Source: UBA4742 sp963785815
Lineage (GTDB): Bacteria; Actinomycetota; Acidimicrobiia; Acidimicrobiales; Acidimicrobilacustridaceae
DNA: 64,000 bases
NCBI GenBank assembly: GCA_963785815.1
Contig: CAWAWN010000003.1
Coordinates: forward strand, 620,001 to 684,000
Reading direction: 5' to 3'
Numbering within the stretch: position 1 is the first letter of the stretch; the number at the start of each line of letters is the position of its first letter. The notes under the pieces are model-generated. The model saw nothing but the letters and a program-made list of their open reading frames with translations. It was not told the DNA's origin and made no database searches. Below, in pieces: positions 32,556 to 43,823 of the stretch. The position numbers and the translations under genes are program-made.

Positions 32556-35500
32556 TTGTTCCTCAAGACCCTGACCTTGAAGGGGTTCAAGTCGTTCGCC
32601 GACACCACGTCGCTCGACCTCGAGCCCGGCGTCACGGTGGTCGTCGGTCCCAACGGCAGCGGCAAGTCCAACGTGGTCGATGCCATCGGATGGGTGCTCG
32701 GCGCCCAGGCGCCCAGCGCGGTGCGCTCCCAGAAGATGGACGACGTCATCTTCGCGGGCACGGCCAAGCGCAGCGCCCTCGGTCGCGCCGAGGTGTCGCT
32801 GACCATCGACAACACGTCGGGTCTGCTGCCCATCGAGTTCACCGAGGTCACCCTCACCCGCACGCTGTTCCGCAGCGGTGACAGCGAGTACGCCATCAAC
32901 GGCGTGCCGTGCCGGTTGCTCGACCTCCAGGAGCTGCTGAGCGACAGCGGCGTGGGTCGCCAGCAGCACGTCATCATCAGCCAGGGCCAGATCGACGCCG
33001 TGCTGAACGCCCGCCCCGAGGACCGCCGAGGCATCATCGAGGAGGCGGCGGGCGTGCTCAAGTACCGTCGCCGCAAGGAGCGCAGCGAGCGCCGCCTGGC
33101 CGCCACCGAGGGCAACCTCACCCGGCTCCAGGACCTGCTGCGCGAGGTGCGACGCCAGCTGCGGCCCCTCGAGCGCCAGGCCGATGCTGCCCGTCGTCAC
33201 GGCGACGTGGTCGACGAGCTGGCGACCCTGCGCATCCACGTGGCCGGGCGCGAGCTGGTCGGCCACCGGGCCCGGCTGACCTCGGCGGCTGGCGAGCGCC
33301 GCCAGCTCGAGACCGACGAGCACACCCTGCGGGCCCGGCTGGCCGAGCTCGACACGCTGGTGCTGGCCACCGAGGCGCGGCTGACCGAGATGGGGGGCGA
33401 CGACCTGGGCGACGCCCTGGCCCAGTACGAGTCGTTGTTCGAGCGGGCCCGGGGCTTGGCCTCGCTGCTGGCCGAGCGCCGCCGGGGCATCGACCGCGAT
33501 CGCAGCGCCTTCGTGGACCAGGGTGTGATCGCCACCCTCGAGGCCGAGGCGGCCCGACTGGGGGCCGAGCTGGCCGAGGTCGATCAGGAGGCCGCCGCCC
33601 TGACCCCCCTCCACCAGGAGCTGGCCGAGGCCGAGGCCGCCCTGGAGGCCGAGCGGAGTCGCTACGAGACCGATTGGGCCGACGGCGTGGCGGCACCGTC
33701 GAGCCGCAGCGCCGAGGTGCGCGGGGAGCTGGGCGCGCTGCGCTCCAGCGTCGAGCGCGGCGACGCCGAGCTGGCCCGGGTGCGAGCCCGGCTGGAGGGC
33801 CTGGCCGACAAGTCGACCCGGCTGGAGGCCGAGGCCGACCGTCTGCGGGCTGAGCTGGGCGCGGCCGAACAGGCCGAGCTGCCACTGGTGGAGGCGCTCG
33901 ACGGGGCCGAGCAGTGGCGGGCCACGGCTGAGGCGTCGCGGGCCCAGGCCGAGCTGGACCACCGCACGGCCGAGTCCGAGCACCACGCCTGGTTGGCCCG
34001 GGCCGAGGCGTTGGCCATGGCCCTCGACGAGGCGCGCAGCCGCGCCGGGGCCGACCGCCTGGCCGGCCTCCCTGGCGTCCTCGGCACCCTGGCCGACCTG
34101 ATCGAGATCGACGCCGGCTGGGAGTCGGCCTTCGAGGCCGCGGCCGGCGACGCCCTGGCCGCCATCGTGGTCGACGATGTCGATGCCGCCCGGCGATCCT
34201 TGGAGGCGTTGGCGGCCGACGCCCTGCCCGGCGCCGTGCTGGCCCTGTCCGCCCAGCGCCCGCCCCGTCCCACCCCGACCGTGGGTCGGCCGGTGCGGGG
34301 CCACGTCCGCCCGGCGTCGGCTGCGCCCGCCTCGGTGGTGGACGCGTTGCTCGACGCGCTGGTGGGGTCCGCCGCGGTGGTGGACGGGGGTTGGGCGGTC
34401 GCCTTGGACGCGGCCCTGGACAACCCGGATGCCATCGTGGTCACCGAGGCGGGGGACCGCTTCGGCGCCACCGGGTGGCGCATCGGGGCGGCCGGCTCGG
34501 GCGCCACCGGGGCGGCCCTCGACGAGGCCCGGGCACGCGCCGAGGCGGCCCGGTCCGGCGTGGTCGGCGCCGCCGAGCGCCTGGCCGCCGCCGATCAGGG
34601 CGTGGCCGAGGCTCGCCAGGCCGAGCAGGACCTGTCCCGACAGCTCGACGCCAACGACGGGCGCATGAGCGCGTCGGGCGACAGCCTGACCCGGGTCGAG
34701 ACCGAGCGACGAGATGTGGCCACCGAGCAGGAGGCGCTGGTGGCGCACGAGGCCGAGCTGGCCTCGCGCACCGATCGCGAGCGCGAGCGGGTGGCCGACC
34801 TCGAAGCCGAGCTGCCGGGCCTCGAGGCCATCGAGCACGAGGCCGCCGAGCGGGGTCGGGCCATGGGCCAGGCCCGGGCCCGGCTCGAGGAGCGAGCCGC
34901 CGACGTGGGCTCGCTGCGCACCGATCTGGAGGTGCGTGGGGCCGGGGTGGGCGAGCGGCGGGAGTTCCTGCGCCGACGCCTGAGCGAGATCGACGAGCGG
35001 CTGGCCGGCGCCGCCGAGCAGCGAGCCGCCGCCGAGCAGCGCCGCATCGAGCTGGACGCCCGACAGGTGGCCACCGACCGCCTCGCCGCGGTCGTCGCCG
35101 ATCGGCTGGCGGTCATCGAGACGGGCCTGGGGCGGCTGCGCGAGCGTCGCCGACGCCAGAGCGAGGCGGCGCGCCAAGTGGCCAGCCAGCTCGACCAGCT
35201 CCGCCAGGAGCGCGGCGAGGCCGAGCGGAGCCTGGGGGAGCTGCGGGAGCGCCAGCAGCGACTGGAGATCGCCGACGCCGAGACCCACCTGCGCATCGAG
35301 ACCCTGGTGGAGACCCTGCGTCGTGAGCTCGACTGCGAGCCGGATCGGGCCCTGGCAACCGAGTGCCCGCCCCTGGCCGAGTCCACCACCCCGGCGGCGA
35401 GGATCCGCGAGCTCGAGCGCGAGCTGCGCATCATGGGCCCGATCAACCCGTTGGCCCTCGAGGAGTTCGAGGCCCTCCAGGAGCGCCACGAGTTCCTGCA

Positions 35501-36044
35501 GGGCCAGCTCGACGACGTGAAGGAGTCACGCCGCGAGCTGGGCAAGATCATCCGGGCCATCGACGCCGAGATCGTCGACGTGTTCGCCTCGGCCTACGCG
35601 GATGTGGCCCAGAACTTCGAGCAGCTCTTCGACACCCTGTTCCCGGGTGGTCGGGGTCGACTGCGCCTGACCGACCCGGACAACCTGCTGGACACCGGCA
35701 TCGAGCTGGAGGCGCGGCCGTCGGGCAAGAACGTGCGCAAGCTGTCGTTGCTCTCCGGCGGCGAGCGCTCGCTCACCGCCCTGGCCTTCCTGTTCGCCGT
35801 GTTCCGCAGCCGGCCGTCGCCCTTCTACGTCATGGACGAGGTCGAGGCCGCCCTCGACGACGTGAACCTGCACCGGTTCCTCGGCCTGGTGGCCGAGTTC
35901 CGCGACGACGCCCAGCTGATCATCGTGAGCCACCAGAAGCGCACGATGGAGGCGGCCGACTGCCTCTACGGCGTCACCATGCAGCCGGGCGGCTCCTCCA
36001 AGGTGGTCAGCGAGAAGGTCGCAGACGAGCTGGCCACTCGCTGA
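32556..36044 (+). CDS. smc: Chromosome segregation ATPase SMC
   Basis: The protein has 1162 residues. It condenses and segregates the chromosome with ScpA/ScpB. I chose TTG at 32556 because it gives the canonical start MFLKTLTLKGFKSF and has GGAG 8 nt upstream. A longer frame would read through repeat copy C. Walker A is GPNGSGKSN, and the C-terminal signature LSLLSGGERSLTAL and Walker B YVMDEVEAALDD are intact. Two long coiled coils flank a hinge at about residues 510-660. A TAGGGT hexamer at 32512 may be its -10 box. ftsY, often adjacent, lies 6.5 kb away. Confidence 0.96.
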   Translation: MFLKTLTLKGFKSFADTTSLDLEPGVTVVVGPNGSGKSNVVDAIGWVLGAQAPSAVRSQKMDDVIFAGTAKRSALGRAEVSLTIDNTSGLLPIEFTEVTLTRTLFRSGDSEYAINGVPCRLLDLQELLSDSGVGRQQHVIISQGQIDAVLNARPEDRRGIIEEAAGVLKYRRRKERSERRLAATEGNLTRLQDLLREVRRQLRPLERQADAARRHGDVVDELATLRIHVAGRELVGHRARLTSAAGERRQLETDEHTLRARLAELDTLVLATEARLTEMGGDDLGDALAQYESLFERARGLASLLAERRRGIDRDRSAFVDQGVIATLEAEAARLGAELAEVDQEAAALTPLHQELAEAEAALEAERSRYETDWADGVAAPSSRSAEVRGELGALRSSVERGDAELARVRARLEGLADKSTRLEAEADRLRAELGAAEQAELPLVEALDGAEQWRATAEASRAQAELDHRTAESEHHAWLARAEALAMALDEARSRAGADRLAGLPGVLGTLADLIEIDAGWESAFEAAAGDALAAIVVDDVDAARRSLEALAADALPGAVLALSAQRPPRPTPTVGRPVRGHVRPASAAPASVVDALLDALVGSAAVVDGGWAVALDAALDNPDAIVVTEAGDRFGATGWRIGAAGSGATGAALDEARARAEAARSGVVGAAERLAAADQGVAEARQAEQDLSRQLDANDGRMSASGDSLTRVETERRDVATEQEALVAHEAELASRTDRERERVADLEAELPGLEAIEHEAAERGRAMGQARARLEERAADVGSLRTDLEVRGAGVGERREFLRRRLSEIDERLAGAAEQRAAAEQRRIELDARQVATDRLAAVVADRLAVIETGLGRLRERRRRQSEAARQVASQLDQLRQERGEAERSLGELRERQQRLEIADAETHLRIETLVETLRRELDCEPDRALATECPPLAESTTPAARIRELERELRIMGPINPLALEEFEALQERHEFLQGQLDDVKESRRELGKIIRAIDAEIVDVFASAYADVAQNFEQLFDTLFPGGRGRLRLTDPDNLLDTGIELEARPSGKNVRKLSLLSGGERSLTALAFLFAVFRSRPSPFYVMDEVEAALDDVNLHRFLGLVAEFRDDAQLIIVSHQKRTMEAADCLYGVTMQPGGSSKVVSEKVADELATR

Positions 36045-36064
36045 CGGCCGACGAGGCGGGCCGC

Positions 36065-36163
36065 GGAAGGCGCAGGCCGCAAGGCCGGAGCCGCTGGAGA
36101 CATGGCACCCGGATGGGCGAAGCCCGCCCGCAGGAAGGCTCGCCGACCGAAGGGCCAGGCAAC
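36065..36163 (+). repeat. 99-bp intergenic repeat, copy D
   Basis: This copy begins 20 nt after the smc stop in the same direction and runs into the stop codon of the convergent VWA gene. Hairpin I has arms GGCC/GGCC with a GNRA-type gcaa loop, and hairpin II is GGGC-gaa-GCCC. Confidence 0.85.
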
Positions 36164-37113
36164 TAGGGCAGCTTCTGGTACCAGGCCAGGCTGAGGATGC
36201 CGGTGGCGGCCAGCAGGGCCAGCGCCAGCGCGGTGAACCACTGGGAGATGTCCTGCAGCTCGGTGATGTAGCCGATCGAGCTGCCGATGTTCTGGTACAC
36301 GCTCTTGAGCTGGCTGCCGGTGGTGGCCGTGTAGAAGTGGCCGCCGGTCGTCTTGGCGATGTCCTGCAGGGCCGCCTTGTCGACGGGTACGGGGATGGCG
36401 ACCGGCTCCTGAGGCAGGGTGATGGTGCCCGAGTCGGTGCCGAAGGCGATGGTGGTGACCGGCACCTTGGCCTTGGCCGCGGCGGCCGCCGCCTCGTCGT
36501 TCGACCGCCCGGCGTTGGTGGTGCCGTCGGTCATCAACACGATGCGGGCCGGCACCGTGACGCCCTTGGCCGTGGGCAGCTGCTTGAAGGCGTCGAGGCA
36601 TGTGTAGATGGCCTCGCCGATGGCGGTGCGCTCGCCCAGCTGGGCGTTGTCGATGCCCTGGGCCACCGCGCTGCGATCGGTGGTGGGTGACACCACCAGC
36701 GAGGCGTTGCCGTTGAAGAGCACCAGCCCGACGTTGATGCGGCCGGGCAGGCCGTTCACGAACGACTTGGCCGCGGTCTGGGCCGCCTTGATGCGGTTCG
36801 GGCTCACGTCGGTGGCCTCCATCGACAGGGAGGTGTCGATGGCCAGGCAGATGGTGGCCCGCTCGCGGGGGACCTTGGTCTTGCGGGCCGGCTGGGCGAA
36901 GCCCACCACCAGGGTGGACAGGGCCACCAGGAAGAGCAGGGCGGGGATGTGTCGGCGCCACCCCGGCCGCTTGGGCGCGACCTGGTCGAGCAGGGCCAGG
37001 TTGGTGAAGCGGACCGCGTAGCTGCGGCGCCGACGCTGCAGCACGACGTAGACCGCGGCCAGCGCCACGGCGCCGAGCAGCAGCCACAGGCGTTCGGGGG
37101 ACAGGAAGCTCAT
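36163..37113 (-). CDS. VWA-domain membrane protein (BatA-like)
   Basis: The protein has 316 residues. Two N-terminal TM segments (about residues 8-25 and 57-75) and one at the C-terminus flank a von Willebrand A domain. Its MIDAS motif is IDTSLSMEATDVSPNR (DxSxS), with a later Thr in GERTAIGEA and an Asp in LMTDGTTNAG. BatA-type proteins work with a MoxR ATPase and a DUF58 protein, both encoded just upstream with ATGA overlaps. The complex is thought to act in protein maturation or envelope stress; its target here is unknown. Confidence 0.9.
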   Translation of the reverse strand: MSFLSPERLWLLLGAVALAAVYVVLQRRRRSYAVRFTNLALLDQVAPKRPGWRRHIPALLFLVALSTLVVGFAQPARKTKVPRERATICLAIDTSLSMEATDVSPNRIKAAQTAAKSFVNGLPGRINVGLVLFNGNASLVVSPTTDRSAVAQGIDNAQLGERTAIGEAIYTCLDAFKQLPTAKGVTVPARIVLMTDGTTNAGRSNDEAAAAAAKAKVPVTTIAFGTDSGTITLPQEPVAIPVPVDKAALQDIAKTTGGHFYTATTGSQLKSVYQNIGSSIGYITELQDISQWFTALALALLAATGILSLAWYQKLP

Positions 37114-38075
37114 GGGGCCAGCCTTTGACGTGCCTCGAGGCGCTCGCGACGCAGGGCGACGAAGCGCACCAGGTCGAGCAGCCAGTCGGAATCGGTGCGC
37201 AGCAGCAGGTGGTCGGCGTTGGCCGACCGGATGCGCCGGGTGATCTCGTCGCGCTGGGCCGCCGCCGCCTGCGCGAACTTGGCCCGCGTGCGGGCGCTGC
37301 CGGTGTTGACCTCCCGGCACTCGCCGGTCTCGGGATCGATCAGGTCGATCACGCCCACATCGGGCAGCTCGAGCTCGCGGCGGTCCACGATCTCGACGGC
37401 CAGCAACTCGTGGCGGGCGCTCAGGGCCCGCATGGGCCGCTCCCACTCGGCGTCGGACAGGAAGTCGGAGATGACCACGATCATCCCCCGGCGTTGGGTG
37501 GCGCTGGCCATGCGTCGCAGCGCACCGCGGAGGTCCGAGGCCCCGGGGTGGTCGTCCTTGGCCGCCGTCAGCGCCCGGTGCAGCACGGCTTGGAGGTGCG
37601 CCCGACCGGTGCGGGCGGGCACGGTGACGGGTCGTTGGCCCTCGAGCACCACGGCCCCGATGCGGTTGCCGGTGCGCTGGGTCAGGAACCCGATTGCGGC
37701 CATGGCAGCCAGGGCCAGGTCGCGCTTCTCGCAGTCGGCGGTCCCGAAGGCCAGGCTGGCCGAGAAGTCGGCCAGCACCCACGTCTCGAGCTCGCGGTCC
37801 GCGATCGTCTGGCGGATGTGCGGTTCGAGGGTGCGAGCCGTCACGTTCCAGTCGATGCGGCGGACGTCGTCGCCCGCCGCGTACGGGCGTGTCTCGCCAG
37901 CCTCGGTGCCGTGGCCGGGGACCAGACCCCGGTAGTCACCCTGCAGCAGCCCGTCGAGGCGGCGCGTCACGCTCAGCTCGAGCCGGCGCAGCACCTCCGA
38001 GGACGGTCCGGTGGCGACGCTCGGCGGGCGGTTGCCCTGCGAGCTGAGACGGATGGTCTCGTTGGCCAGGCTCAT
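37110..38075 (-). CDS. DUF58 domain-containing protein
   Basis: The protein has 321 residues. The DUF58 core motif is seen as GDDVRRIDWNVTAR, preceded by GLVPGHGTEAGETRPY. A VWA-like part follows (WVLADFSASLAFG, IVVISDFLSDAEWERPM). It is the middle gene of the MoxR-DUF58-VWA operon, overlapping both neighbours by ATGA. It is probably a partner or adaptor of the MoxR ATPase. Confidence 0.9.
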   Translation of the reverse strand: MSLANETIRLSSQGNRPPSVATGPSSEVLRRLELSVTRRLDGLLQGDYRGLVPGHGTEAGETRPYAAGDDVRRIDWNVTARTLEPHIRQTIADRELETWVLADFSASLAFGTADCEKRDLALAAMAAIGFLTQRTGNRIGAVVLEGQRPVTVPARTGRAHLQAVLHRALTAAKDDHPGASDLRGALRRMASATQRRGMIVVISDFLSDAEWERPMRALSARHELLAVEIVDRRELELPDVGVIDLIDPETGECREVNTGSARTRAKFAQAAAAQRDEITRRIRSANADHLLLRTDSDWLLDLVRFVALRRERLEARQRLAP

Positions 38076-39223
38076 GCGTTCGGGGCGGCGAAGGGCGAGC
38101 CGCCCGCAGTCGGCGCCGGCGGCGCCGGCGGCACCGGGTACGGCGTGGGCGGCGGTACGTCGCCGGCCGGCGGGGTCACCGAGGTGACCGGGGCCGGGTC
38201 CTGGGTGGGCGACACCCGGGGCGCGGGCACCGTCGAGAGGAGGCGGGTCATCAGGTGCTCGACGGTGAGCCCCTGGGCCAGGGCCTCGTAGCTGGGGACC
38301 AGCCGGTGGCGGAGCACGTCGGGGGCCACGTCGTAGACGTCCTGGGGCAGGGCGTAGGTGCGGCCGCGCAGCAGGGCCAGGGCTCGGGCGCCGGCCACCA
38401 GGCCCAGGCTGGCCCGTGGGCTGGCGCCGAAGGCGAGCAGGTCCTCCAGCTCGGGCAGGCCGAAGTGGCCGGGGTGGCGGGTGGCCAGCACCAGGCTGAC
38501 CGCGTACTCCACGACGCCGTGGTCGACGTAGACGTCGTCGGCCAGGTCCTGCAGGGCGAGCAAGTCGTCGAGGCCGAGCACCTGCTCGGCGTGGGGCGGG
38601 TGCACCCCCATGCGGTGGACGATCTCGATCTCCTCCGCCGGGCTCGGGTAGCCGATGACGATCTTCATCAGGAACCGGTCGCGCTGGGCTTCGGGCAGCG
38701 GGTAGACGCCCTCGCTCTCGATCGGGTTCTGGGTGGCCATGACGATGAACGGGGAGGGGACGTCGAAGGTGGTCCCCCCGATGGACACGTGGTGCTCGGC
38801 CATCACCTCGAGCAGGGCGGACTGGACCTTGGCCGGGGCCCGGTTGATCTCGTCGGCCAGCACGAAGTTGGCGAAGATGGGGCCCAGCTCGACGTCGAAG
38901 CGCTCGTTGGACGCCCGGTAGATGCGGGTGCCGGTGATGTCGGCCGGCAGCAGGTCGGGGGTGAACTGGAGGCGGGTGTAGCTGCCCCCGACCACCGTGG
39001 CCAACGTCTCGGCCGCCAACGTCTTGGCCAGGCCGGGCACCCCTTCGAGCAGGGCGTGGCCTCGGGCCAGCAGGCACACCAGGAGGCGCTCGATGGCGCG
39101 GTCCTGGCCGACGATCACCTTCTTGACCTCGAACACGGCCTGCTCGAGGCGGGCCGGTGAGACCGCCTGGGTGGCAGGGCCGGCGGTGGCCGGCGAAGGC
39201 ATGGGCGGGACGTGGTCGGTCAT
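38072..39223 (-). CDS. MoxR family AAA+ ATPase
   Basis: The protein has 383 residues. Walker A is LLEGVPGLAKT, Walker B is FVLADEINRAPAK, and sensor 1 is VMATQNPIESEGVYPLPEAQRDRF, all classic for MoxR. The AAA lid domain follows. The last 50 residues are Pro-rich and probably disordered. MoxR ATPases act as chaperones that activate or assemble proteins together with VWA proteins. It is first in the three-gene operon. Its start, ATG 39223, lies about 170 bp from the divergent response regulator. Confidence 0.93.
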   Translation of the reverse strand: MTDHVPPMPSPATAGPATQAVSPARLEQAVFEVKKVIVGQDRAIERLLVCLLARGHALLEGVPGLAKTLAAETLATVVGGSYTRLQFTPDLLPADITGTRIYRASNERFDVELGPIFANFVLADEINRAPAKVQSALLEVMAEHHVSIGGTTFDVPSPFIVMATQNPIESEGVYPLPEAQRDRFLMKIVIGYPSPAEEIEIVHRMGVHPPHAEQVLGLDDLLALQDLADDVYVDHGVVEYAVSLVLATRHPGHFGLPELEDLLAFGASPRASLGLVAGARALALLRGRTYALPQDVYDVAPDVLRHRLVPSYEALAQGLTVEHLMTRLLSTVPAPRVSPTQDPAPVTSVTPPAGDVPPPTPYPVPPAPPAPTAGGSPFAAPNA

Positions 39224-39377
39224 CGTCGGGCACTCCAGGGTGGGGGACGTCGAGAGCACATCAGCACAGCCGGGTGAAGGCCAGGATAAAGGTCCGTTCG
39301 GCCGGCCGACCCCCGCGGCACCGGCTCCGGGCCGGTCGCCCGGCGCGCCTGCCACCCGGCGACCGAGCCGTCGGCGA

Positions 39378-39383
39378 TACGTT
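39378..39383 (+). promoter_or_regulatory. Putative -10 box, leaderless start
   Basis: TACGTT lies 6 nt before the GTG at 39390, the typical spacing of a leaderless actinobacterial gene. Confidence 0.45.
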
Positions 39384-39389
39384 TTCGCG

Positions 39390-40082
39390 GTGAGGATCCT
39401 GGTCGTAGACGACGAGCCCGACCTGGTCGAGGCGGTGGCCCGGGGCCTGCGCCGCGACGGGTACGCCGTCGACGAGGCCGGCTCGGGGGCCGAGGCCCTG
39501 GAGAAGCTGGCGGTCAACGAGTACGACCTGGTCTGCCTGGACGTGACCATGCCCGGCATCGACGGGCGGGAGGTGTGCCGCCAGATCCGGGCCGACCAGG
39601 CCGCGCCCGGGCCCCGGGTGCTCATGCTCACCGCTCGCGACTCCCTCGAGGATCGGGTGGCGGGGCTCGACGACGGCGCCGACGACTACCTGATCAAGCC
39701 GTTCGCCTTCCCGGAGCTGCTGGCCCGGGTGCGATCCCTGCTGCGCCGCGACGCCGGCACCACCACCGCGGTGCTGCGGGTGGGGGAGCTCGAGCTGGAT
39801 GCCGCCCGCCACATCGCCCGGCGCGGCGATCGCGAGCTCGACCTCACGGCCAAGGAGTTCGCCCTCCTGCGCTACTTCATGACCAACGCCGGCCAGGTCC
39901 TGTCCCAGGAGCGCCTGCTCGAGCACGTGTGGGACGAGTACGCCGACCCGTTCACCAACACGGTGCGGGTCACGGTGGGCACGTTGCGGCGCAAGCTGGG
40001 CGGCGAGGGGGAGACCCAGCTGATCGACACCGTGGTGGGGCGCGGCTACCGCCTCCACGACGACACCCAGCCGGCGCCATGA
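39390..40082 (+). CDS. OmpR-family response regulator
   Basis: The protein has 230 residues. The receiver domain has the acidic pair Asp7/Asp8, the phosphorylation site Asp51 (LVCLDVTMPG) and Lys103 (LIKPF). The C-terminal winged helix (ELDLTAKEFALLRYFMTNAG, FTNTVRVTVGTLRRKLG, DTVVGRGYRL) binds DNA. The GTG at 39390 gives the standard MRILVVDDEPDLVEAV start. Its stop overlaps the sensor kinase start (ATGA), so the pair forms one two-component system. The signal is unknown. Confidence 0.95.
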   Translation: MRILVVDDEPDLVEAVARGLRRDGYAVDEAGSGAEALEKLAVNEYDLVCLDVTMPGIDGREVCRQIRADQAAPGPRVLMLTARDSLEDRVAGLDDGADDYLIKPFAFPELLARVRSLLRRDAGTTTAVLRVGELELDAARHIARRGDRELDLTAKEFALLRYFMTNAGQVLSQERLLEHVWDEYADPFTNTVRVTVGTLRRKLGGEGETQLIDTVVGRGYRLHDDTQPAP

Positions 40083-41317
40083 GCATCCGCCTGCGCCTGG
40101 CCTTCATCTACTCGTTGGTCCTGTGCCTGCTGGCCGCGGTGGTGGTGGGCGCCATCTACCTCGCCCTGGCCCACGCCCTGGCCAACGAGCCGCCCCCGGT
40201 AGCGGCCCACCAGGTGCAGCCCGTCCCGGGCCAGCCCGGCACCGTCACGGTGGCGCCCGTGCAGCTCGAGACCGCGCAGCGGGTGGCCAACGAGAGCGCC
40301 CTCTACAAGTTGCGGACCTACTCGCTGGCCGCCCTGCTGGTGCTGTTCGCGGTCAGCTTCGGCGTGGGGTGGCTGGTGGCGGGCTACGTGCTGCGACCGA
40401 TCGGCCACATCACCGAGGTGGCTCGCGAGATCACGGCCACCGACCTGTCGCGCCGCATCGACCTCGGCGGTCCCGACGACGAGCTGCGCCGCATGGGCGA
40501 CACCTTCGACGACATGTTGGGTCGGCTCGACGCCGCCTTCGCCAACCAGCGCCAGTTCATCCAGGAGGCATCCCACGAGCTGCGCAACCCGCTGGCCGTC
40601 ATCCGCACCAACCTCGAGGTCACGCTGGCCGATCCGACCAGCAGCACCGAGGACCTGCGCCACACCGCCGAGGTGGTCGAGCGGGCCACGGAGCGCATGA
40701 GCCGGTTGGTCGACGACCTGCTCCTCTACGCTCGCAACGAGACGCCGGCGCTCGAACACGAGCGGGTCGATGCCGCGTCGCTGGTGCGGGAGGCGGCCGA
40801 GGAGTTCCAGACCCCGGCCGAAGCCCGGGGCCTGCACCTGGTGTGGTCGGCCACCCCCGATCTCGACGTCATCGGTGATCGCAACGCGCTGCGCCAGGCC
40901 CTGGCCAACCTGCTGGCCAACGCCACCCGACTGGCCCCGGCCGGGTCCACCGTCGGGGTGCGCGCCGGCCGGGAGGGGCCGTGGGTGTGGCTGGCGGTCG
41001 ATGACCAGGGGCCGGGCATCGCCCCCGAGGACCAGGCCGCCGTCTTCCAGCGCTTCTGGCGGGGTCACCCCTCGGCCGACCCCGCCGATCGTCGCAGCGG
41101 GCTGGGCCTGACCATCGTCCGACAGGTGGCGCAGGCCCATGGGGGAGAGGTGAAGCTGGTGTCGGCCCCGGGGGTGGGGTCGACCTTCGCCTTGTGGCTG
41201 CCGGCGGCCGAGCCGGCGGTGTCGCCGGTGGCCGCGTCCGATGATCTGGCGGGCGCGTCGGGGGCGTCGGGGGCGTCGGCGCCGCTGGTCGCCGACCCCA
41301 CCCGCGCCGGGCCTTAG
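40079..41317 (+). CDS. Sensor histidine kinase
   Basis: The protein has 412 residues. TM1 (about 8-30), a short periplasmic loop, TM2 (about 82-104) and a HAMP domain are followed by the HisKA motif FIQEASHELRNPLAVIRTNL with phospho-acceptor His166. The ATPase domain shows the N box (ALANLLANA), G1 (VDDQGPGIAPED) and G2 (RSGLGLTIVRQVAQAHGG). It should phosphorylate the regulator encoded just before it. The C-terminal tail is Ala/Ser-rich with a short GAS repeat. Confidence 0.95.
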   Translation: MSIRLRLAFIYSLVLCLLAAVVVGAIYLALAHALANEPPPVAAHQVQPVPGQPGTVTVAPVQLETAQRVANESALYKLRTYSLAALLVLFAVSFGVGWLVAGYVLRPIGHITEVAREITATDLSRRIDLGGPDDELRRMGDTFDDMLGRLDAAFANQRQFIQEASHELRNPLAVIRTNLEVTLADPTSSTEDLRHTAEVVERATERMSRLVDDLLLYARNETPALEHERVDAASLVREAAEEFQTPAEARGLHLVWSATPDLDVIGDRNALRQALANLLANATRLAPAGSTVGVRAGREGPWVWLAVDDQGPGIAPEDQAAVFQRFWRGHPSADPADRRSGLGLTIVRQVAQAHGGEVKLVSAPGVGSTFALWLPAAEPAVSPVAASDDLAGASGASGASAPLVADPTRAGP

Positions 41318-41376
41318 CCTCGCTTTCGCAGCGCGTCCCTAGGTTGGTCGAGGTCCCGGTCCCCCAGGAGCGACCC

Positions 41377-42494
<1,118 letters not shown>

Positions 42495-42562
42495 GCGCGA
42501 CGCCGACGGGCGCCGAGGACGTGGAGGTTGGGCCGGCGCTACGACCCGTCGCGCCGCCTGGG

Positions 42563-42568
42563 TAGGCT
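42563..42568 (+). promoter_or_regulatory. Putative -10 box of ftsY
   Basis: TAGGCT lies 9 nt before the ATG at 42578, predicting a leaderless or nearly leaderless mRNA. Confidence 0.4.
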
Positions 42569-42577
42569 GCCCGCACC

Positions 42578-43793
42578 ATGGGCCCGGTCCTCATCGTCCT
42601 CATCGTCGCGGTGGCGTTGGTCGCCGTCGTCGGCATCACCTTCGCCCTCACCCGGGGCCGCTCCGGGCCTGACGCCACCCTGCTCGAACCGCCCCGACCC
42701 GGCGTGGAGCCCACCACCCGCTCGGCCACGCCGACGCAGACCGCGCCGGATCCCACCACCCTCGAGACAGCTCCGTCGGAGACGGCCCAGCCGTCGACGC
42801 CGACGGTCGAGGTCGACGAGGCGCTGGCCGCCGCGGTCGACGAGGCGCTGGCCCCGGCCGAGGTCGAGGCCCCGCCCGAGGTGGAGGCACCGGTCAAGCC
42901 CCGCCTGCGCGACCGCCTGGGCAAGGCCCGGGGGCTGCTCAGCGGCTACGTCGGTTCGATCCGGTTCGCGCGGCCGCATCGACGCCGAGACCTGGGACGA
43001 GCTGGAGGAGGCCCTGATCCTGGCCGACGTGGGAGTCGGGCCCACCACCTCACTGCTCGAGTCGCTGCGCGACCGGGTCAAAGTCGACAGCCTGTCCACC
43101 AGCGACCAGCTGGTGGAGGCGCTCAAGGTCGAGCTCAAGGACCGCCTGTCGGGCTTCGACCGCGAGCTCCACCTCGCCGACGCGCCGCCATCGGTCTGGC
43201 TGTTCGTGGGTGTCAACGGAGTGGGCAAGACCACCACCGTGGGCAAGCTGGGCCAGGCCCAGATGGCCGCGGGCCACCGGGTGGTGATGGCGGCGGGCGA
43301 CACGTTCCGGGCCGCGGCCGGCGAGCAGCTGGGCTTGTGGGCCGAGCGGACGGGGGCCGACTTCGTGCGCGGCGACGACGGCGGGGACCCCAGCGCCGTC
43401 ATCTTCGATGCGATCGAGCGGGCCGCGGCCACCGATGCCGACCTGGTGCTGGCCGACACCGCCGGGCGCCTGCACACCAAGGTCAACCTGATGGAGGAGC
43501 TGCGCAAGGTTCGCCGGGTGGCCGAGAAGGGTGCGGGCACCGTCACCGAGGTCCTGCTCGTGCTCGACGCCACCACCGGTCAGAACGGGCTGATCCAGGC
43601 CCAGCAGTTCACCGAGGCGGTCGAGCTGACCGGGGTGGTGCTGACCAAGCTGGACGGATCGGCCAAGGGCGGGATCGTGGTGGCCATCCAGGACCAGCTG
43701 GGCATCCCGGTGAAGTTGGTGGGCGTGGGCGAGGCGGTCAACGACCTCGTAGCCTTCGAGGTCGACGAGTTCGTGGACGCGCTGATCGCCTGA
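42578..43793 (+). CDS. ftsY: Signal recognition particle receptor FtsY, frameshifted
   Basis: FtsY docks SRP-ribosome complexes at the membrane. From the ATG at 42578 the frame encodes a TM helix, an acidic Pro/Thr-rich linker and KPRLRDRLGKARGLLSGYVG. Near 42964 the frame breaks, and RGRIDAETWDELEEALILAD, the NG GTPase domain (GVNGVGKTT, DTFRAAAGEQL, LADTAGRLHT, TKLDGSAKGG) and the C-terminus follow in another frame. One base seems to be extra. The joined product is about 405 residues. FtsY is essential in most bacteria, so a sequence error is likely. Confidence 0.93.
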
Positions 43794-43823
43794 TGGGGAT
43801 CGAGGTCGAGTGAGGTCGAGTTC